From Oscillospiraceae bacterium (lineage in GTDB: Bacteria; Bacillota; Clostridia; UBA1381; UBA9506), in contig SVJO01000013.1 in assembly GCA_015068935.1 (NCBI GenBank), forward strand, positions 1-34,005: a stretch of DNA of 34,005 nt, read 5' to 3'. The translations under genes and the position numbers were made by a program. Below the pieces are notes generated by a model. It did no database searches, was not told where the DNA came from, and saw only the letters and a list, made by a program, of their open reading frames with translations. Each line of letters begins with the position of its first letter. Positions within the stretch are counted from its first letter, which is position 1. This document shows, piece after piece, positions 8,617-16,476 of this stretch.

Positions 8617-9227
8617 ATAATCACCTGCAGTTTAGCAAAATTATCCAGCATTTTAAGACCGGTCTTTCCACTCTTTTCGGGATGAAACTGAGCAAGAAAA
8701 AGGTTATCCTTTTCAACTAAAACATGAGGTGTGACACCATAATCAACTGTTGCTGTGACAGTTGATAAGTCTTCTGCCTCAACATAATATGAATGAACAA
8801 AATAAACAAATGGATTTTCGCTGATGCCATCTAAAATAGGCGATTTTTTTAACACGTTTAAATTGTTCCATCCGATTTGTGGAATTTTTAAATCAGGAAG
8901 CTGCGGAAATCTTTTGACTTTGCCTTTTAAAATGCCAAATCCCTTGCCGCTTCCTTCTTCGCTTTCCTCATACATAAGCTGCATACCAAGACATATTCCT
9001 AAAAATGGTGTGCCCTTATAAATAGTCTCTCTTATGACAGAATCAAGCCCTAAAGTCTTAATTGAATTCATGGCATCTGAAAAAGAGCCAACACCGGGAA
9101 GAATTACTTTTTCACAAGAGAGAATTGTTTTTGCATCATCTGTCACACAAACATCATGCCCTAAAGAAAGAATTGCTTTTTCTACACTTCGCAGATTTCC
9201 TGCCTTATAATCTATAATTGCTATCAT
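8613..9227 (-). CDS. hisH: Imidazole glycerol phosphate synthase, glutaminase subunit HisH
   Basis: Class I glutamine amidotransferase that feeds ammonia to HisF in histidine synthesis, also yielding the purine intermediate AICAR. 204 residues, normal length. The triad is visible: nucleophile C79 in LGICLGMQ, H182 and E184 in FHPEKSG. The oxyanion strand is PGVGSF. The SD GGGGA precedes the ATG; 13 bases separate it from hisG. HisF, the obligate synthase partner, is not encoded in this window. Confidence 0.95.
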   Translation of the reverse strand: MIAIIDYKAGNLRSVEKAILSLGHDVCVTDDAKTILSCEKVILPGVGSFSDAMNSIKTLGLDSVIRETIYKGTPFLGICLGMQLMYEESEEGSGKGFGILKGKVKRFPQLPDLKIPQIGWNNLNVLKKSPILDGISENPFVYFVHSYYVEAEDLSTVTATVDYGVTPHVLVEKDNLFLAQFHPEKSGKTGLKMLDNFAKLQVII

Positions 9228-9240
9228 ATATTTTCCCCAA

Positions 9241-9873
9241 TCATAAAAGCGAATTTAATTTTTGAGCAAGAGCCATTATACGTTCTTTTTCCATTTTCAT
9301 GCTGACTCTGTTTACTACAAAACGTGCTGAAAGGTCACAGATTTCTTCTAAAACTACAAGACCGTTTTCTTTTAAGGTTTTTCCGCTTTCAACAATATCA
9401 ACAATTACTTCTGAAAGACCAACAAGCGGAGCAAGCTCAACTGAGCCGTTTAGCTTAATTATTTCAACTGATTGTTTCTTTACATGGTGATAATAATCTT
9501 TGGCAATTTCAGTATACTTTGATGCGACCCTCATGTGATTTACAGTACTGAGTTTATCTTTCATTTTTTCAGGGCCTGCTACAATCATTTTGCATTTTCC
9601 AAAGCCTAAATCAAGAACTTCATATAAATCCCTTTTTTCCTGCAGGAGAGTGTCGTATCCGACAACACCAATATCTGCTGCACCGTATTCTACATATGTA
9701 GGAACATCAGAGGCTTTTACCAAAATGAATTTGAATTTATTCACTTCATCAGTAAAAATCAGCTTTCTTGATTTTTCTCTTACTTCGTCAACACATAGAC
9801 CTGCCTTTTCCAAAAGGTCAATAGTGATTTCGGCAAGTCTGCCTTTGGCTAAAGCTATAGTAATATATCTCAT
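9241..9873 (-). CDS. hisG: ATP phosphoribosyltransferase, short form HisG
   Basis: First committed enzyme of histidine synthesis (ATP + PRPP). The protein is the short type of about 210 residues that lacks the C-terminal regulatory domain and works with HisZ, whose gene is just upstream. Motifs: N-terminal [12 protein letters not shown] and the PRPP-loop region in the C-terminal half ([16 protein letters not shown]). I place the start at ATG 9873 because CGGAGG (centred near 9883) sits 7 bases before it. A longer reading from 9900 would swallow this ribosome site. The gap to hisZ is 13 bases. Confidence 0.94.
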   Translation of the reverse strand: MRYITIALAKGRLAEITIDLLEKAGLCVDEVREKSRKLIFTDEVNKFKFILVKASDVPTYVEYGAADIGVVGYDTLLQEKRDLYEVLDLGFGKCKMIVAGPEKMKDKLSTVNHMRVASKYTEIAKDYYHHVKKQSVEIIKLNGSVELAPLVGLSEVIVDIVESGKTLKENGLVVLEEICDLSARFVVNRVSMKMEKERIMALAQKLNSLL

Positions 9874-9886
9874 AAATGTTCCTCCG

Positions 9887-11146
9887 TTATTCCTCTTCAC
9901 CTAACAACTCACATAAATCACATTCTGAAACAGAGCCATCCTCTAAATTGTGAATTGTGACTGAATCCTCTGCATTTGAGATATTCATGACACCATGGAT
10001 TTTTGCATTTTTTGCATAGCTAAGGGCATCATTAAAGTTTCCTCCCAAAACATAATCCTCAGCAATATAACCTTCGTGTCTTAAAGATTTTAACAGTCTG
10101 TATTTCAATCTGTTATCTTCGCAGTATATTAAAAGGTCAGAGGATTGAGCATGTTCCATTTCGTCGTTTCGCGACAGGACGCTTATTAATCTGTCTGTTT
10201 CTATTGCCATACCGACAGCAGGAAGGTCGGAGCCAAATTCTCCGCAAAGACCGTCATATCTGCCTCCTGAACAGATAGAGTAGCCAATTCCGTGAGTAAT
10301 CCCTTTAAAAATTATTCCAGTGTAACAGTTTATTCCCTGAACTAACGATAAATCAAAACTTATGTATTTAGCTAATCCGTAATCACATAAAACGGAATAT
10401 ACATTTTTAAGATTTAAAATAGCATCTTTTGACTGCTTTGGAAGACGTGATAAATCAATGCTGTCTAAAACATCAATATCACCGAAAAGTATCGGAAGTT
10501 TACAAATTAGATTTTTAATATATTCGTCTATATCCATATCTTTAAGGAGCTGTTCTATAGCAAATGAATCTTTTTTGTCAATTAGTGCCCTGATTTTCTC
10601 AGATGTTTCATCAGAGATATTGCTCGCTGCAATTAATCCCTTGAAGAATTCTACTTGTCCTACTTCTATCTGGAATTTTTCAAGACCAGTAGAAAGAAGC
10701 GCCTCTATTGCGCAGGAGATCACCTCAGCATCTGCCTCGTCAGTTTTTGCACCAATCAGCTCAATGCCTGCCTGACAGAATTCACAGCTTACATCATATA
10801 GTCTGTCTGCATACCTGAAAACCTTTCCGGAATAGTAAAGCCTTTTTGGAATTATACCGTCTGAGAGTTTTCCTGATGCCATTCTTGCAATGCACGTAGT
10901 TATGTCAGGACGAAGTACTAAAATTCTTCCGTCTCTGTCAAAAAATTTATACATAACCTCCTGAGCGATAGTTCCGCTCGGTGTTGTGTACGCATCGTAA
11001 AACTGCATAACAGGGGTTTCTACAACTTTATATCCAAAATCTTCAAAAACCTCACAAATAGAGTTTTCAACAGATGTTTTGTATGCACACTGTCCAGGCA
11101 GAAGCTCTGTTGTACCGTCAGGTGTGTAAAGTTTCCAGTTTGCCAT
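9887..11146 (-). CDS. hisZ: ATP phosphoribosyltransferase regulatory subunit HisZ
   Basis: HisRS-like paralogue that forms a hetero-octamer with short HisG and gives histidine feedback. 419 residues. Class II synthetase-like signatures are present: [11 protein letters not shown] near the start, [12 protein letters not shown] (motif-2 region) and a late [12 protein letters not shown]. It lacks the C-terminal anticodon-binding domain expected of a true histidyl-tRNA synthetase. Adjacency to short-form hisG supports HisZ over HisS. First gene of the leftward operon, with a strong promoter at 11186-11214. Confidence 0.92.
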   Translation of the reverse strand: MANWKLYTPDGTTELLPGQCAYKTSVENSICEVFEDFGYKVVETPVMQFYDAYTTPSGTIAQEVMYKFFDRDGRILVLRPDITTCIARMASGKLSDGIIPKRLYYSGKVFRYADRLYDVSCEFCQAGIELIGAKTDEADAEVISCAIEALLSTGLEKFQIEVGQVEFFKGLIAASNISDETSEKIRALIDKKDSFAIEQLLKDMDIDEYIKNLICKLPILFGDIDVLDSIDLSRLPKQSKDAILNLKNVYSVLCDYGLAKYISFDLSLVQGINCYTGIIFKGITHGIGYSICSGGRYDGLCGEFGSDLPAVGMAIETDRLISVLSRNDEMEHAQSSDLLIYCEDNRLKYRLLKSLRHEGYIAEDYVLGGNFNDALSYAKNAKIHGVMNISNAEDSVTIHNLEDGSVSECDLCELLGEEE

Positions 11147-11185
11147 ATTTTCCTCCCAGTAACAATAATCTTATACAACTTATAC

Positions 11186-11214
11186 ATTATATATTAAAAA
11201 TACGAATTTTTCAA
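11186..11214 (-). promoter_or_regulatory. Sigma-A-like promoter of the hisZ operon
   Basis: On the reverse strand TTGAAA (11214-11209), a 17-bp spacer, then TATAAT (11191-11186). The leader is only about 30-35 bases, too short for a T-box or leader-peptide attenuator, so histidine control at this promoter (if any) must use another mechanism. Confidence 0.75.
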
Positions 11215-11266
11215 GGTTTTCACAATAATTTTTCGTTATACAGCACAACTTTTCCTGAATTTTGTT

Positions 11267-11272
11267 TATAAT
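11267..11272 (+). promoter_or_regulatory. Possible -10 element for the ykuS gene
   Basis: A perfect TATAAT 34 bases before the ykuS ATG, but no recognisable -35 box at 16-18 bp. Weak call. Confidence 0.35.
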
Positions 11273-11306
11273 AACAGATATATAAATTTATTGCGGAGGT
11301 AAATAA

Positions 11307-11582
11307 ATGGTTATAGCAGTCGAAAGAGGACTAAATGACATTAAAAAATATCTTGAATATATTGGCTATACTGTTGTTGACGGATATTCATACAGAGGGG
11401 CAATAGATGCTTATGTTTATGAAAATATGGGTTTTTCTGCAGTTGATGATTTCAACAGTTATTCACAGAGCATCAGCCAGTCTGCAGGAGTTTTGATAGT
11501 TAATGCAAAAAATAAAACACCTGAGGAAATTGCCCAGATTCTAAAAAACAGAGTTTATGGAGAAAATATAAATTTTATGTGA
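11307..11582 (+). CDS. UPF0180 family protein (YkuS-like)
   Basis: A 91-residue protein resembling Bacillus YkuS and its family. IAVERGLNDIKKYLEYIGY at the start matches the family pattern of a short strand, a helix and 'G-Y-x-V'. The second half carries VLIVNAKNKTPEEI, like the family's 'T-x-D-E-I' helix. No catalytic residues are evident and the function of the family is unknown. SD GCGGAGG precedes the ATG. It precedes nifS, but nifS has its own promoter. Confidence 0.75.
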   Translation: MVIAVERGLNDIKKYLEYIGYTVVDGYSYRGAIDAYVYENMGFSAVDDFNSYSQSISQSAGVLIVNAKNKTPEEIAQILKNRVYGENINFM

Positions 11583-11589
11583 TTTTGTA

Positions 11590-11618
11590 TTGCAGTTTTT
11601 GGGAAAATAGTGTATAAT
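11590..11618 (+). promoter_or_regulatory. Sigma-A-like promoter of nifS-nifU-queT
   Basis: TTGCAG (11590-11595), a 17-bp spacer and TATAAT (11613-11618), just after the ykuS stop. Confidence 0.7.
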
Positions 11619-11646
11619 GAACTAATGCTGAAGGAGAGTGACATAA

Positions 11647-12819
11647 ATGGAAAGAAGTATATATCTTGATAATAGTGCTACAACTCCCTTGAAAAAGGAA
11701 GTATTGGATGTAATGATGCCTTGTTTAACTTCAAATTTCGGAAACGCATCATCAATATATAAAACAGGCAGAAAAGCTAAGACAGTATTAGAAGCCGCAA
11801 GAGAAAAGGTTGCAAAGGCAATTGGCGCAGAGCCAAATGAAATTTATTTCACAGGTTCAGGTTCAGAGGCAGATAACTGGGCAATTAAAGGAATTGCTGA
11901 GGCTTATGCTGAAAAAGGAAAGCATATTATTTCTACCAAGATAGAACATCATGCAGTACTTCATACATTGGAATATCTCCAAAAACACGGTTACAATGTG
12001 ACATATCTTCCCGTTGACAGCGAGGGCTTAATAAGTCTAAATGACTTAAAAAATGCAATACAGGAAGACACAATTTTAATTACGGTTATGACCGCAAATA
12101 ACGAAATCGGTACAATTCAACCAATTGAGGAAATTGGAAGAATTGCTAAAGAAAAGAAGATTATTTTCCACACAGATGCTGTTCAGGCTGTGGGGATGAT
12201 GGAAATTGACGTTAAAGCGCAGAATATTGATATGCTTTCTTTGTCTGCTCATAAGTTTGGCGGACCTAAAGGTGTAGGAGCGCTCTATGTAAGAAAGGGT
12301 ATAAAACTTCCAAGCTATATACATGGAGGTGGACAGGAAAGAAATAAAAGAGCAGGAACAGAAAATATAGCATCAATAGTCGGCCTTGGTGCGGCTATCG
12401 AGATTGCAACTGATAATTTAGAAGAGAAAACCTCTAAAATAAGAGCTTTAAGAGATAAATTGATTTCTGGTATTGAAGAAAATATTCCTTATGTTAAGCT
12501 AAACGGACACAGAGAAAAACGTCTGGCTGGAAATGTAAATTTCTCATTTGAGTTTATTGAGGGAGAAGCTCTTCTTTTGATGCTTGATTTAAACGGAATA
12601 GAGGCATCGAGCGGTTCTGCATGCACAAGCGGCTCTCTTGACCCGTCACACGTGCTTTTAGCTATAGGTCTTCCGCATGAAATAGCACATGGCTCATTGA
12701 GACTGAGTGTTGGCGATATAAACACAGAAGAGGATGTTGATTATGTTCTCGAAAAACTGCCTCAGATAGTGCAGAGATTGAGAGAAATGTCTCCTCTTTA
12801 TGAAAGAGTAAATAAGTAA
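11647..12819 (+). CDS. nifS: Cysteine desulfurase (NifS/IscS family)
   Basis: PLP enzyme that takes sulfur from cysteine and hands it to the scaffold protein encoded next. 390 residues. Motifs: YLDNSATTP near the N-terminus, [14 protein letters not shown], the PLP lysine in [10 protein letters not shown], and the persulfide cysteine loop [10 protein letters not shown]. The long Cys-containing loop puts it in the NifS/IscS group rather than the SufS group. SD GAAGGAGAG. The nifU start is 16 bases after the stop. A general Fe-S housekeeping role is likely; no nitrogenase genes are present. Confidence 0.95.
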   Translation: MERSIYLDNSATTPLKKEVLDVMMPCLTSNFGNASSIYKTGRKAKTVLEAAREKVAKAIGAEPNEIYFTGSGSEADNWAIKGIAEAYAEKGKHIISTKIEHHAVLHTLEYLQKHGYNVTYLPVDSEGLISLNDLKNAIQEDTILITVMTANNEIGTIQPIEEIGRIAKEKKIIFHTDAVQAVGMMEIDVKAQNIDMLSLSAHKFGGPKGVGALYVRKGIKLPSYIHGGGQERNKRAGTENIASIVGLGAAIEIATDNLEEKTSKIRALRDKLISGIEENIPYVKLNGHREKRLAGNVNFSFEFIEGEALLLMLDLNGIEASSGSACTSGSLDPSHVLLAIGLPHEIAHGSLRLSVGDINTEEDVDYVLEKLPQIVQRLREMSPLYERVNK

Positions 12820-12835
12820 TCAGGAGGTAGTTATT

Positions 12836-13264
12836 ATGTATAGTGAAAAAGTAATGGACCATTTTGCAAACCCCAGAAACGTTGGGGAAATACCTGATGC
12901 TGACGGAATTGGCGAAGTCGGAAATGCAAAATGCGGCGATATAATGAAAATTTACTTAAAGATTGAAAATAATGTTATAGTAGATTGTAAGTTCAAGACA
13001 TTTGGCTGCGGTGCGGCTGTTGCTACAAGTTCAATGGCAACAGAAATGGTAAAAGGTAAAACAGTTGAAGAGGCTCTGGAGCTTACTAATAAAGCTGTTA
13101 TGGACGCACTTGACGGACTTCCGCCTGCTAAGGTGCATTGTTCTGTTTTAGCAGAAGAGGCGGTAGAAGCTGCTATTATTAACTATTACGAACGAAACGG
13201 AATAGAATATACACCGAAAAGAAAGTGCACCGGTTGTTGCTCAAGTTGTTCAACCTGCGGATAA
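12836..13264 (+). CDS. nifU: Iron-sulfur cluster scaffold (NifU/IscU-like) with cysteine-rich tail
   Basis: Scaffold on which NifS sulfur and iron form [2Fe-2S] clusters. 142 residues. The three cluster cysteines and the conserved aspartate are present: C33 and D35 (AKCGD), C58 (FGCGAA) and C102 (HCSVLAE). The protein is the U-type scaffold domain alone, without the ferredoxin and Nfu domains of full nitrogen-fixation NifU. It carries an extra basic, cysteine-rich C-terminus: C131, C134, C135, C138 and C141 in the last 12 residues. SD CAGGAGG. queT follows after 20 bases. Confidence 0.93.
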   Translation: MYSEKVMDHFANPRNVGEIPDADGIGEVGNAKCGDIMKIYLKIENNVIVDCKFKTFGCGAAVATSSMATEMVKGKTVEEALELTNKAVMDALDGLPPAKVHCSVLAEEAVEAAIINYYERNGIEYTPKRKCTGCCSSCSTCG

Positions 13265-13284
13265 TTTTTTTGGGGGATAATATT

Positions 13285-13755
13285 GTGAGAAAAACAAAAC
13301 ATATCGTAATGTCAGCAGTTATTGCGGCAATTTACGCGGTCATGACTTTAAGTCTGTATGTTATTTCATATGGTCCTATTCAGTTCAGGTTGTCTGAGGC
13401 GCTGACAATTCTTCCGGTTTTTACAGCCAATGCAATTCCGGGTCTTACAATTGGTTGCATTATAGCAAATATAATGGGCGGCTATGGCATAATGGATGTA
13501 GTTTTTGGCGGAGTAGCGACATTGCTCGCGGCTGTTTGCACAAGAGTTTTTCGCAAAAATTCTTTTATGGCACTTTTTTCACCTGTTTTTTTCAACAGTC
13601 TGATAGTTGGACCTATGCTTTACTTTGTTGTGCCTGAGAGCAAGTCGCTTTTATTTAATATTTTTACGGTAGGTGCAGGCGAGTTTGTAGTTTGTTTTGC
13701 GGTCGGTTATCCGCTTATACGTCTTTTGAAGAAATATCCGAAATTATTTGATTGA
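13285..13755 (+). CDS. queT: QueT-family transporter (queuosine precursor type)
   Basis: Small multi-pass membrane protein (156 residues, about five helices) of the QueT group of energy-coupling-factor S components. The family pattern is seen in VMSAVIAAIYAVMTLSL, then GPIQFRLSEALTILP and TIGCIIANIMGG. I set the start at GTG 13285, 8 bases after GGGGG (13272-13276). An in-frame ATG farther up (13225) would run through the nifU C-terminus. No preQ1 riboswitch fits in the 20-base gap to nifU, so it is probably co-transcribed with the Fe-S genes. Its last 41 bases overlap the opposing gene that ends at 13715. The exact substrate is inferred from the family. Confidence 0.85.
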   Translation: MRKTKHIVMSAVIAAIYAVMTLSLYVISYGPIQFRLSEALTILPVFTANAIPGLTIGCIIANIMGGYGIMDVVFGGVATLLAAVCTRVFRKNSFMALFSPVFFNSLIVGPMLYFVVPESKSLLFNIFTVGAGEFVVCFAVGYPLIRLLKKYPKLFD

Positions 13756-14071
13756 TGTATTCAGGCGGAACTTTTAAAATATGCAGGTGGGGATAGTCGC
13801 CTGAGAGGTTTAATATAATTTTTTCTGTTTCTTCGCTTGTATCGCTGATGACAACTAATAGCTCATAACCAATATTTTTGGCGGTAATTGCAGATGTCCT
13901 TATAGCTCCTTCAATATTGCTTTTAGAATCAATATAAAGTAGCATTAAAGTTTTGTTGCTGTTACGCTTAGTATTGTTGAAGAAATAGTTAAAAATTTTT
14001 GTTAAAATATCAATTATAGCATATGTAACAAGAAATATTATCAGTGTATCTGTTAAAATTCTTATAAACAT
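13715..14071 (-). CDS. Unrecognised small membrane-anchored protein
   Basis: 118 residues, no family I can name with confidence. An N-terminal hydrophobic helix (about 5-30) is followed by a short basic linker and a soluble alpha/beta stretch (about 40-110) with alternating strands and a helix (LMLLYID, IEGAIRTSAITAKNIGY, ELLVVISDTSEETEKI). This faintly resembles the first half of a GT-A/Rossmann-type domain but has no visible catalytic motif. A good ribosome site (GAGGTGATG) precedes the ATG, which supports a real gene. It converges on queT with a 41-base tail overlap and is covered by the probable queT read-through transcript. Confidence 0.6.
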   Translation of the reverse strand: MFIRILTDTLIIFLVTYAIIDILTKIFNYFFNNTKRNSNKTLMLLYIDSKSNIEGAIRTSAITAKNIGYELLVVISDTSEETEKIILNLSGDYPHLHILKVPPEYINQIISDISSKDV

Positions 14072-14127
14072 AAAACATCACCTCATTTTTAAAATATGTT
14101 AAATTTAAAAAATGTGTTACAGGACAC

Positions 14128-14156
14128 GGCTGTAAAAAGTATTACTTTTTACAGCC
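14128..14156 (+). terminator. Rightward intrinsic terminator
   Basis: A perfect 13-bp stem (14128-14140 with 14144-14156), loop ATT, then a T-rich run (TGTTTTTATTT). The reverse strand has no T run after the stem, so it works rightward. The only rightward transcript reaching it is nifS-nifU-queT, after crossing the opposing gene at 13715-14071. Confidence 0.85.
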
Positions 14157-14219
14157 TGTTTTTATTTAAAGAGGAGAGTGCAGCAGTAAAACTGTACTTG
14201 TTTGTTGTTGTATTTTATG

Positions 14220-14248
14220 TTGACAAAACAATATTTGAGTGATAGAAT
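14220..14248 (+). promoter_or_regulatory. Sigma-A-like promoter of birA
   Basis: A perfect TTGACA (14220-14225), a 17-bp spacer and TAGAAT (14243-14248). The leader is about 40 bases. No inverted repeat resembling a BirA operator is seen. Confidence 0.75.
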
Positions 14249-14293
14249 TACAAAAAACGGAACAGTCACAAAATTTATGAAAAAAGGTGAAAA

Positions 14294-15070
14294 ATGGATA
14301 TTAAGAATTTATTGAATAAAAGTAAAGATTTTTATGATATAGAGATGTTTGATGTTTTAGAGTCAACAAATTCTACTCTTAAAAGCATGGCAAAAAGTGG
14401 AGAAAAAGAGGGCAAGGTTATTGTTGCCCAGAGGCAGACAAAAGGCAGAGGAAAGATGAATAGAGAATTCTTTTCGCCTGAAGGAAGCGGTATATATATG
14501 AGTATACTATTAAAACCTGATATAGAAATAGATAAAGCTGTTCTTTTGACAGCAATGACAGCTGTTGCAGTAGCTGAAACAATAGAAAACGTGTCTGGAG
14601 TTGAAGCAAAAATAAAATGGGTTAACGACATTTACTGTAAAGGTAAAAAGGTTTGCGGCATATTGACAGAGTCTGGTTTAGAGCTTTACAGCAAAAAAGT
14701 CAGTTATTCAGTGATAGGAATAGGGATTAACTTAATTGAAGCTGAAACAGGATTTCCATCTGAAATTTCAAATATTGCAGGCACTGTGTATGAAAGGAAC
14801 GAATACAAGGACGAAAGCAGAGCACAAATTATTGCAGGTATTTTAGAAAGTATATATAATTATTATTTAGAATTTTCCAAAGGGAGATATAAAGAAAAAT
14901 ATAAGAGCCGTTCAAATCTTTTGGGCAAAGAAATAATTGTAACATCAGGAGAAAGCATAAAAAAAGCAATCGCCACCAATATTGATGACGATTGCAGATT
15001 AGTTGTAAAATATGATGACGGAAATCAGGAAGCACTTTTATCGGGCGATGTTTCCGTCAAAGCAGTGTAA
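14294..15070 (+). CDS. birA: Biotin--protein ligase, group I (no DNA-binding domain)
   Basis: Activates biotin with ATP and attaches it to carrier lysines of carboxylases or decarboxylases. 258 residues. The protein starts directly with the catalytic domain, with no winged-helix repressor domain, so it should not act as a transcription factor. Motifs: ESTN (23-26), the biotinyl-AMP loop GRGKMNR (51-57, variant of GRGRRGR), KWVNDIY (108-114, variant of KWPND), and the lysines before CGIL (118-119). A C-terminal SH3-like domain follows. It could modify the biotin carrier of the decarboxylase at 4877, if that carrier exists elsewhere. Confidence 0.93.
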   Translation: MDIKNLLNKSKDFYDIEMFDVLESTNSTLKSMAKSGEKEGKVIVAQRQTKGRGKMNREFFSPEGSGIYMSILLKPDIEIDKAVLLTAMTAVAVAETIENVSGVEAKIKWVNDIYCKGKKVCGILTESGLELYSKKVSYSVIGIGINLIEAETGFPSEISNIAGTVYERNEYKDESRAQIIAGILESIYNYYLEFSKGRYKEKYKSRSNLLGKEIIVTSGESIKKAIATNIDDDCRLVVKYDDGNQEALLSGDVSVKAV

Positions 15071-15102
15071 TGTAAGTCTGCTATAGGTATTTTAAAGGGG
15101 AT

Positions 15103-15151
15103 AAGCTCGTTCGTCATGCGAAAAGCTGATGAACTGCTTGTTCTCTTTTTT
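15103..15151 (+). terminator. Probable rightward terminator after birA
   Basis: An imperfect hairpin (AAGC near 15103 with GCTT ending 15139; inner GTTC/GAAC and CAT/ATG pairs) followed by TTTTTT at 15145-15151. It overlaps the lysA stop region, so it may also mark the end of the opposing transcript. Confidence 0.5.
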
Positions 15152-16451
15152 ATAACAAATCGTTTTTGATTAAATCTTCATATGTTTCGCGTCTTACAAT
15201 AACACGTGGTTCTCCGTCTTTTATCATAACAACAGCAGGTCTGGGAATTCTGTTGTAGTTACTTGACATGGAGTAGTTATATGCTCCTGTTGAAAGAACT
15301 GCCATAATATCGCCTACCTTTGACTCAGGAAGAAGAACGTCTTTTCCAAGTATATCTCCTGATTCGCAGCATTTTCCTGCAATTGTTACACGTTGGTCTT
15401 TAGCAGCAGATGCATTGTTTGCAAGCATGAATTCATATTCTGCATCATATAGAATATATCGGGGATTGTCAGCCATGCCTCCATCTACTGTTACATATGT
15501 TCGGATATCAGGAATTTTTTTCACGGCACCTATTTTATAAAGTGTAATACCTGCTGCGCCGACAATAGAACGGCCCGGTTCCATTATTACCTTTGGAGTG
15601 TTTATCCCAAACTTATGGGAGGTTTCCTTAAAGACCTCGCTTACAATACGTATATATTCATCATACGATACAGGGTCATCAGACTCAACGTACCTGATTC
15701 CAAATCCGCCGCCTAAGTTCAGCTCATCAATTATGACTCCAAGCTCATTTTTAAGTCTGGCTGCAAATTCCAGCATAACTTGTGCAGCACTTTTAAACGG
15801 TGCAATATCAAAAATCTGAGAGCCAATATGACAATGTATTCCAACGACATTAACATAATCCATTTCTGATGCAGTTTTTACAATTTCAAAGGCTTCGCCT
15901 GTTTCTATTGCAGTACCGAATTTTGAATCAATCTGACCTGTCATGATAAAATCATGAGTATGGGCATCTATTCCCGGTTTTATTCTGAAAAGAATATCAG
16001 CCTTTTTACCCATTTCTCTGCATAAATTATTTAAAAGCTCGAGCTCAAAAATGTTGTCAACAACAATTTTGCCTACACCCAGACTCAAAGCCTGTCGGAG
16101 CTCATCTTCAGTTTTATTGTTTCCGTGAAAATAAACTTTTTCCATAGGAAAGTCGGCCTTAAAAGCAGTGTAGAGTTCGCCGCCTGAAACGACGTCAAGC
16201 CCCATGCCTTCTTCTTTTGCAATTCTGCACATGGCAAGTGTACAAAAGGTTTTTGAGGCATAAAGAATCAGTCCGTTTCCGCCGTAATATTTGTCCAAAG
16301 CATTTTTATATACTCTGCAGTTTTCCCTAATTAAATTTTCATCCATTACATAAAGCGGAGTTCCGTAATTTTTTGCAAGCTCAACTGTGTCGCATCCGCC
16401 TATGGTGAGATGATTTTTTTCGTTTGTTGATAAGTTTTTGTGTAATAACAT
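15150..16451 (-). CDS. lysA: Diaminopimelate decarboxylase
   Basis: Final step of lysine synthesis, meso-DAP to lysine, PLP-dependent. 433 residues with the alanine-racemase-like barrel and a C-terminal beta domain. The PLP lysine is K67 in LYASKTF. HCHIGSQ, GGGFGIRY and EPGRS line the phosphate and substrate sites. The C-terminal active-site cysteine is in GKCCESGD. SD GAGGGGA. Adjacent to a dehydrogenase and rapZ, which have no evident link to lysine synthesis. Confidence 0.96.
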   Translation of the reverse strand: MLLHKNLSTNEKNHLTIGGCDTVELAKNYGTPLYVMDENLIRENCRVYKNALDKYYGGNGLILYASKTFCTLAMCRIAKEEGMGLDVVSGGELYTAFKADFPMEKVYFHGNNKTEDELRQALSLGVGKIVVDNIFELELLNNLCREMGKKADILFRIKPGIDAHTHDFIMTGQIDSKFGTAIETGEAFEIVKTASEMDYVNVVGIHCHIGSQIFDIAPFKSAAQVMLEFAARLKNELGVIIDELNLGGGFGIRYVESDDPVSYDEYIRIVSEVFKETSHKFGINTPKVIMEPGRSIVGAAGITLYKIGAVKKIPDIRTYVTVDGGMADNPRYILYDAEYEFMLANNASAAKDQRVTIAGKCCESGDILGKDVLLPESKVGDIMAVLSTGAYNYSMSSNYNRIPRPAVVMIKDGEPRVIVRRETYEDLIKNDLL

Positions 16452-16476
16452 TTTTGTCCCCTCGTGTATGTTATAG

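Noticed and set aside
9874-9900. Longer hisG start at ATG 9900
   Set aside because: The added nine codons include the ribosome site for ATG 9873, and the family begins at [12 protein letters not shown]-like sequence.
13265-13284. Possible preQ1 riboswitch ahead of queT
   Set aside because: Only 20 bases separate nifU from the GTG start, and they contain little beyond the ribosome site.
13225-13284. Longer N-terminus for the QueT-family protein from ATG 13225
   Set aside because: It would translate the nifU C-terminus in another frame; the GGGGG ribosome site favours GTG 13285.
14157-14219. A possible small RNA or leader between the terminator and the birA promoter
   Set aside because: Only weak 4-bp hairpins and no promoter of its own; nothing to support a gene.
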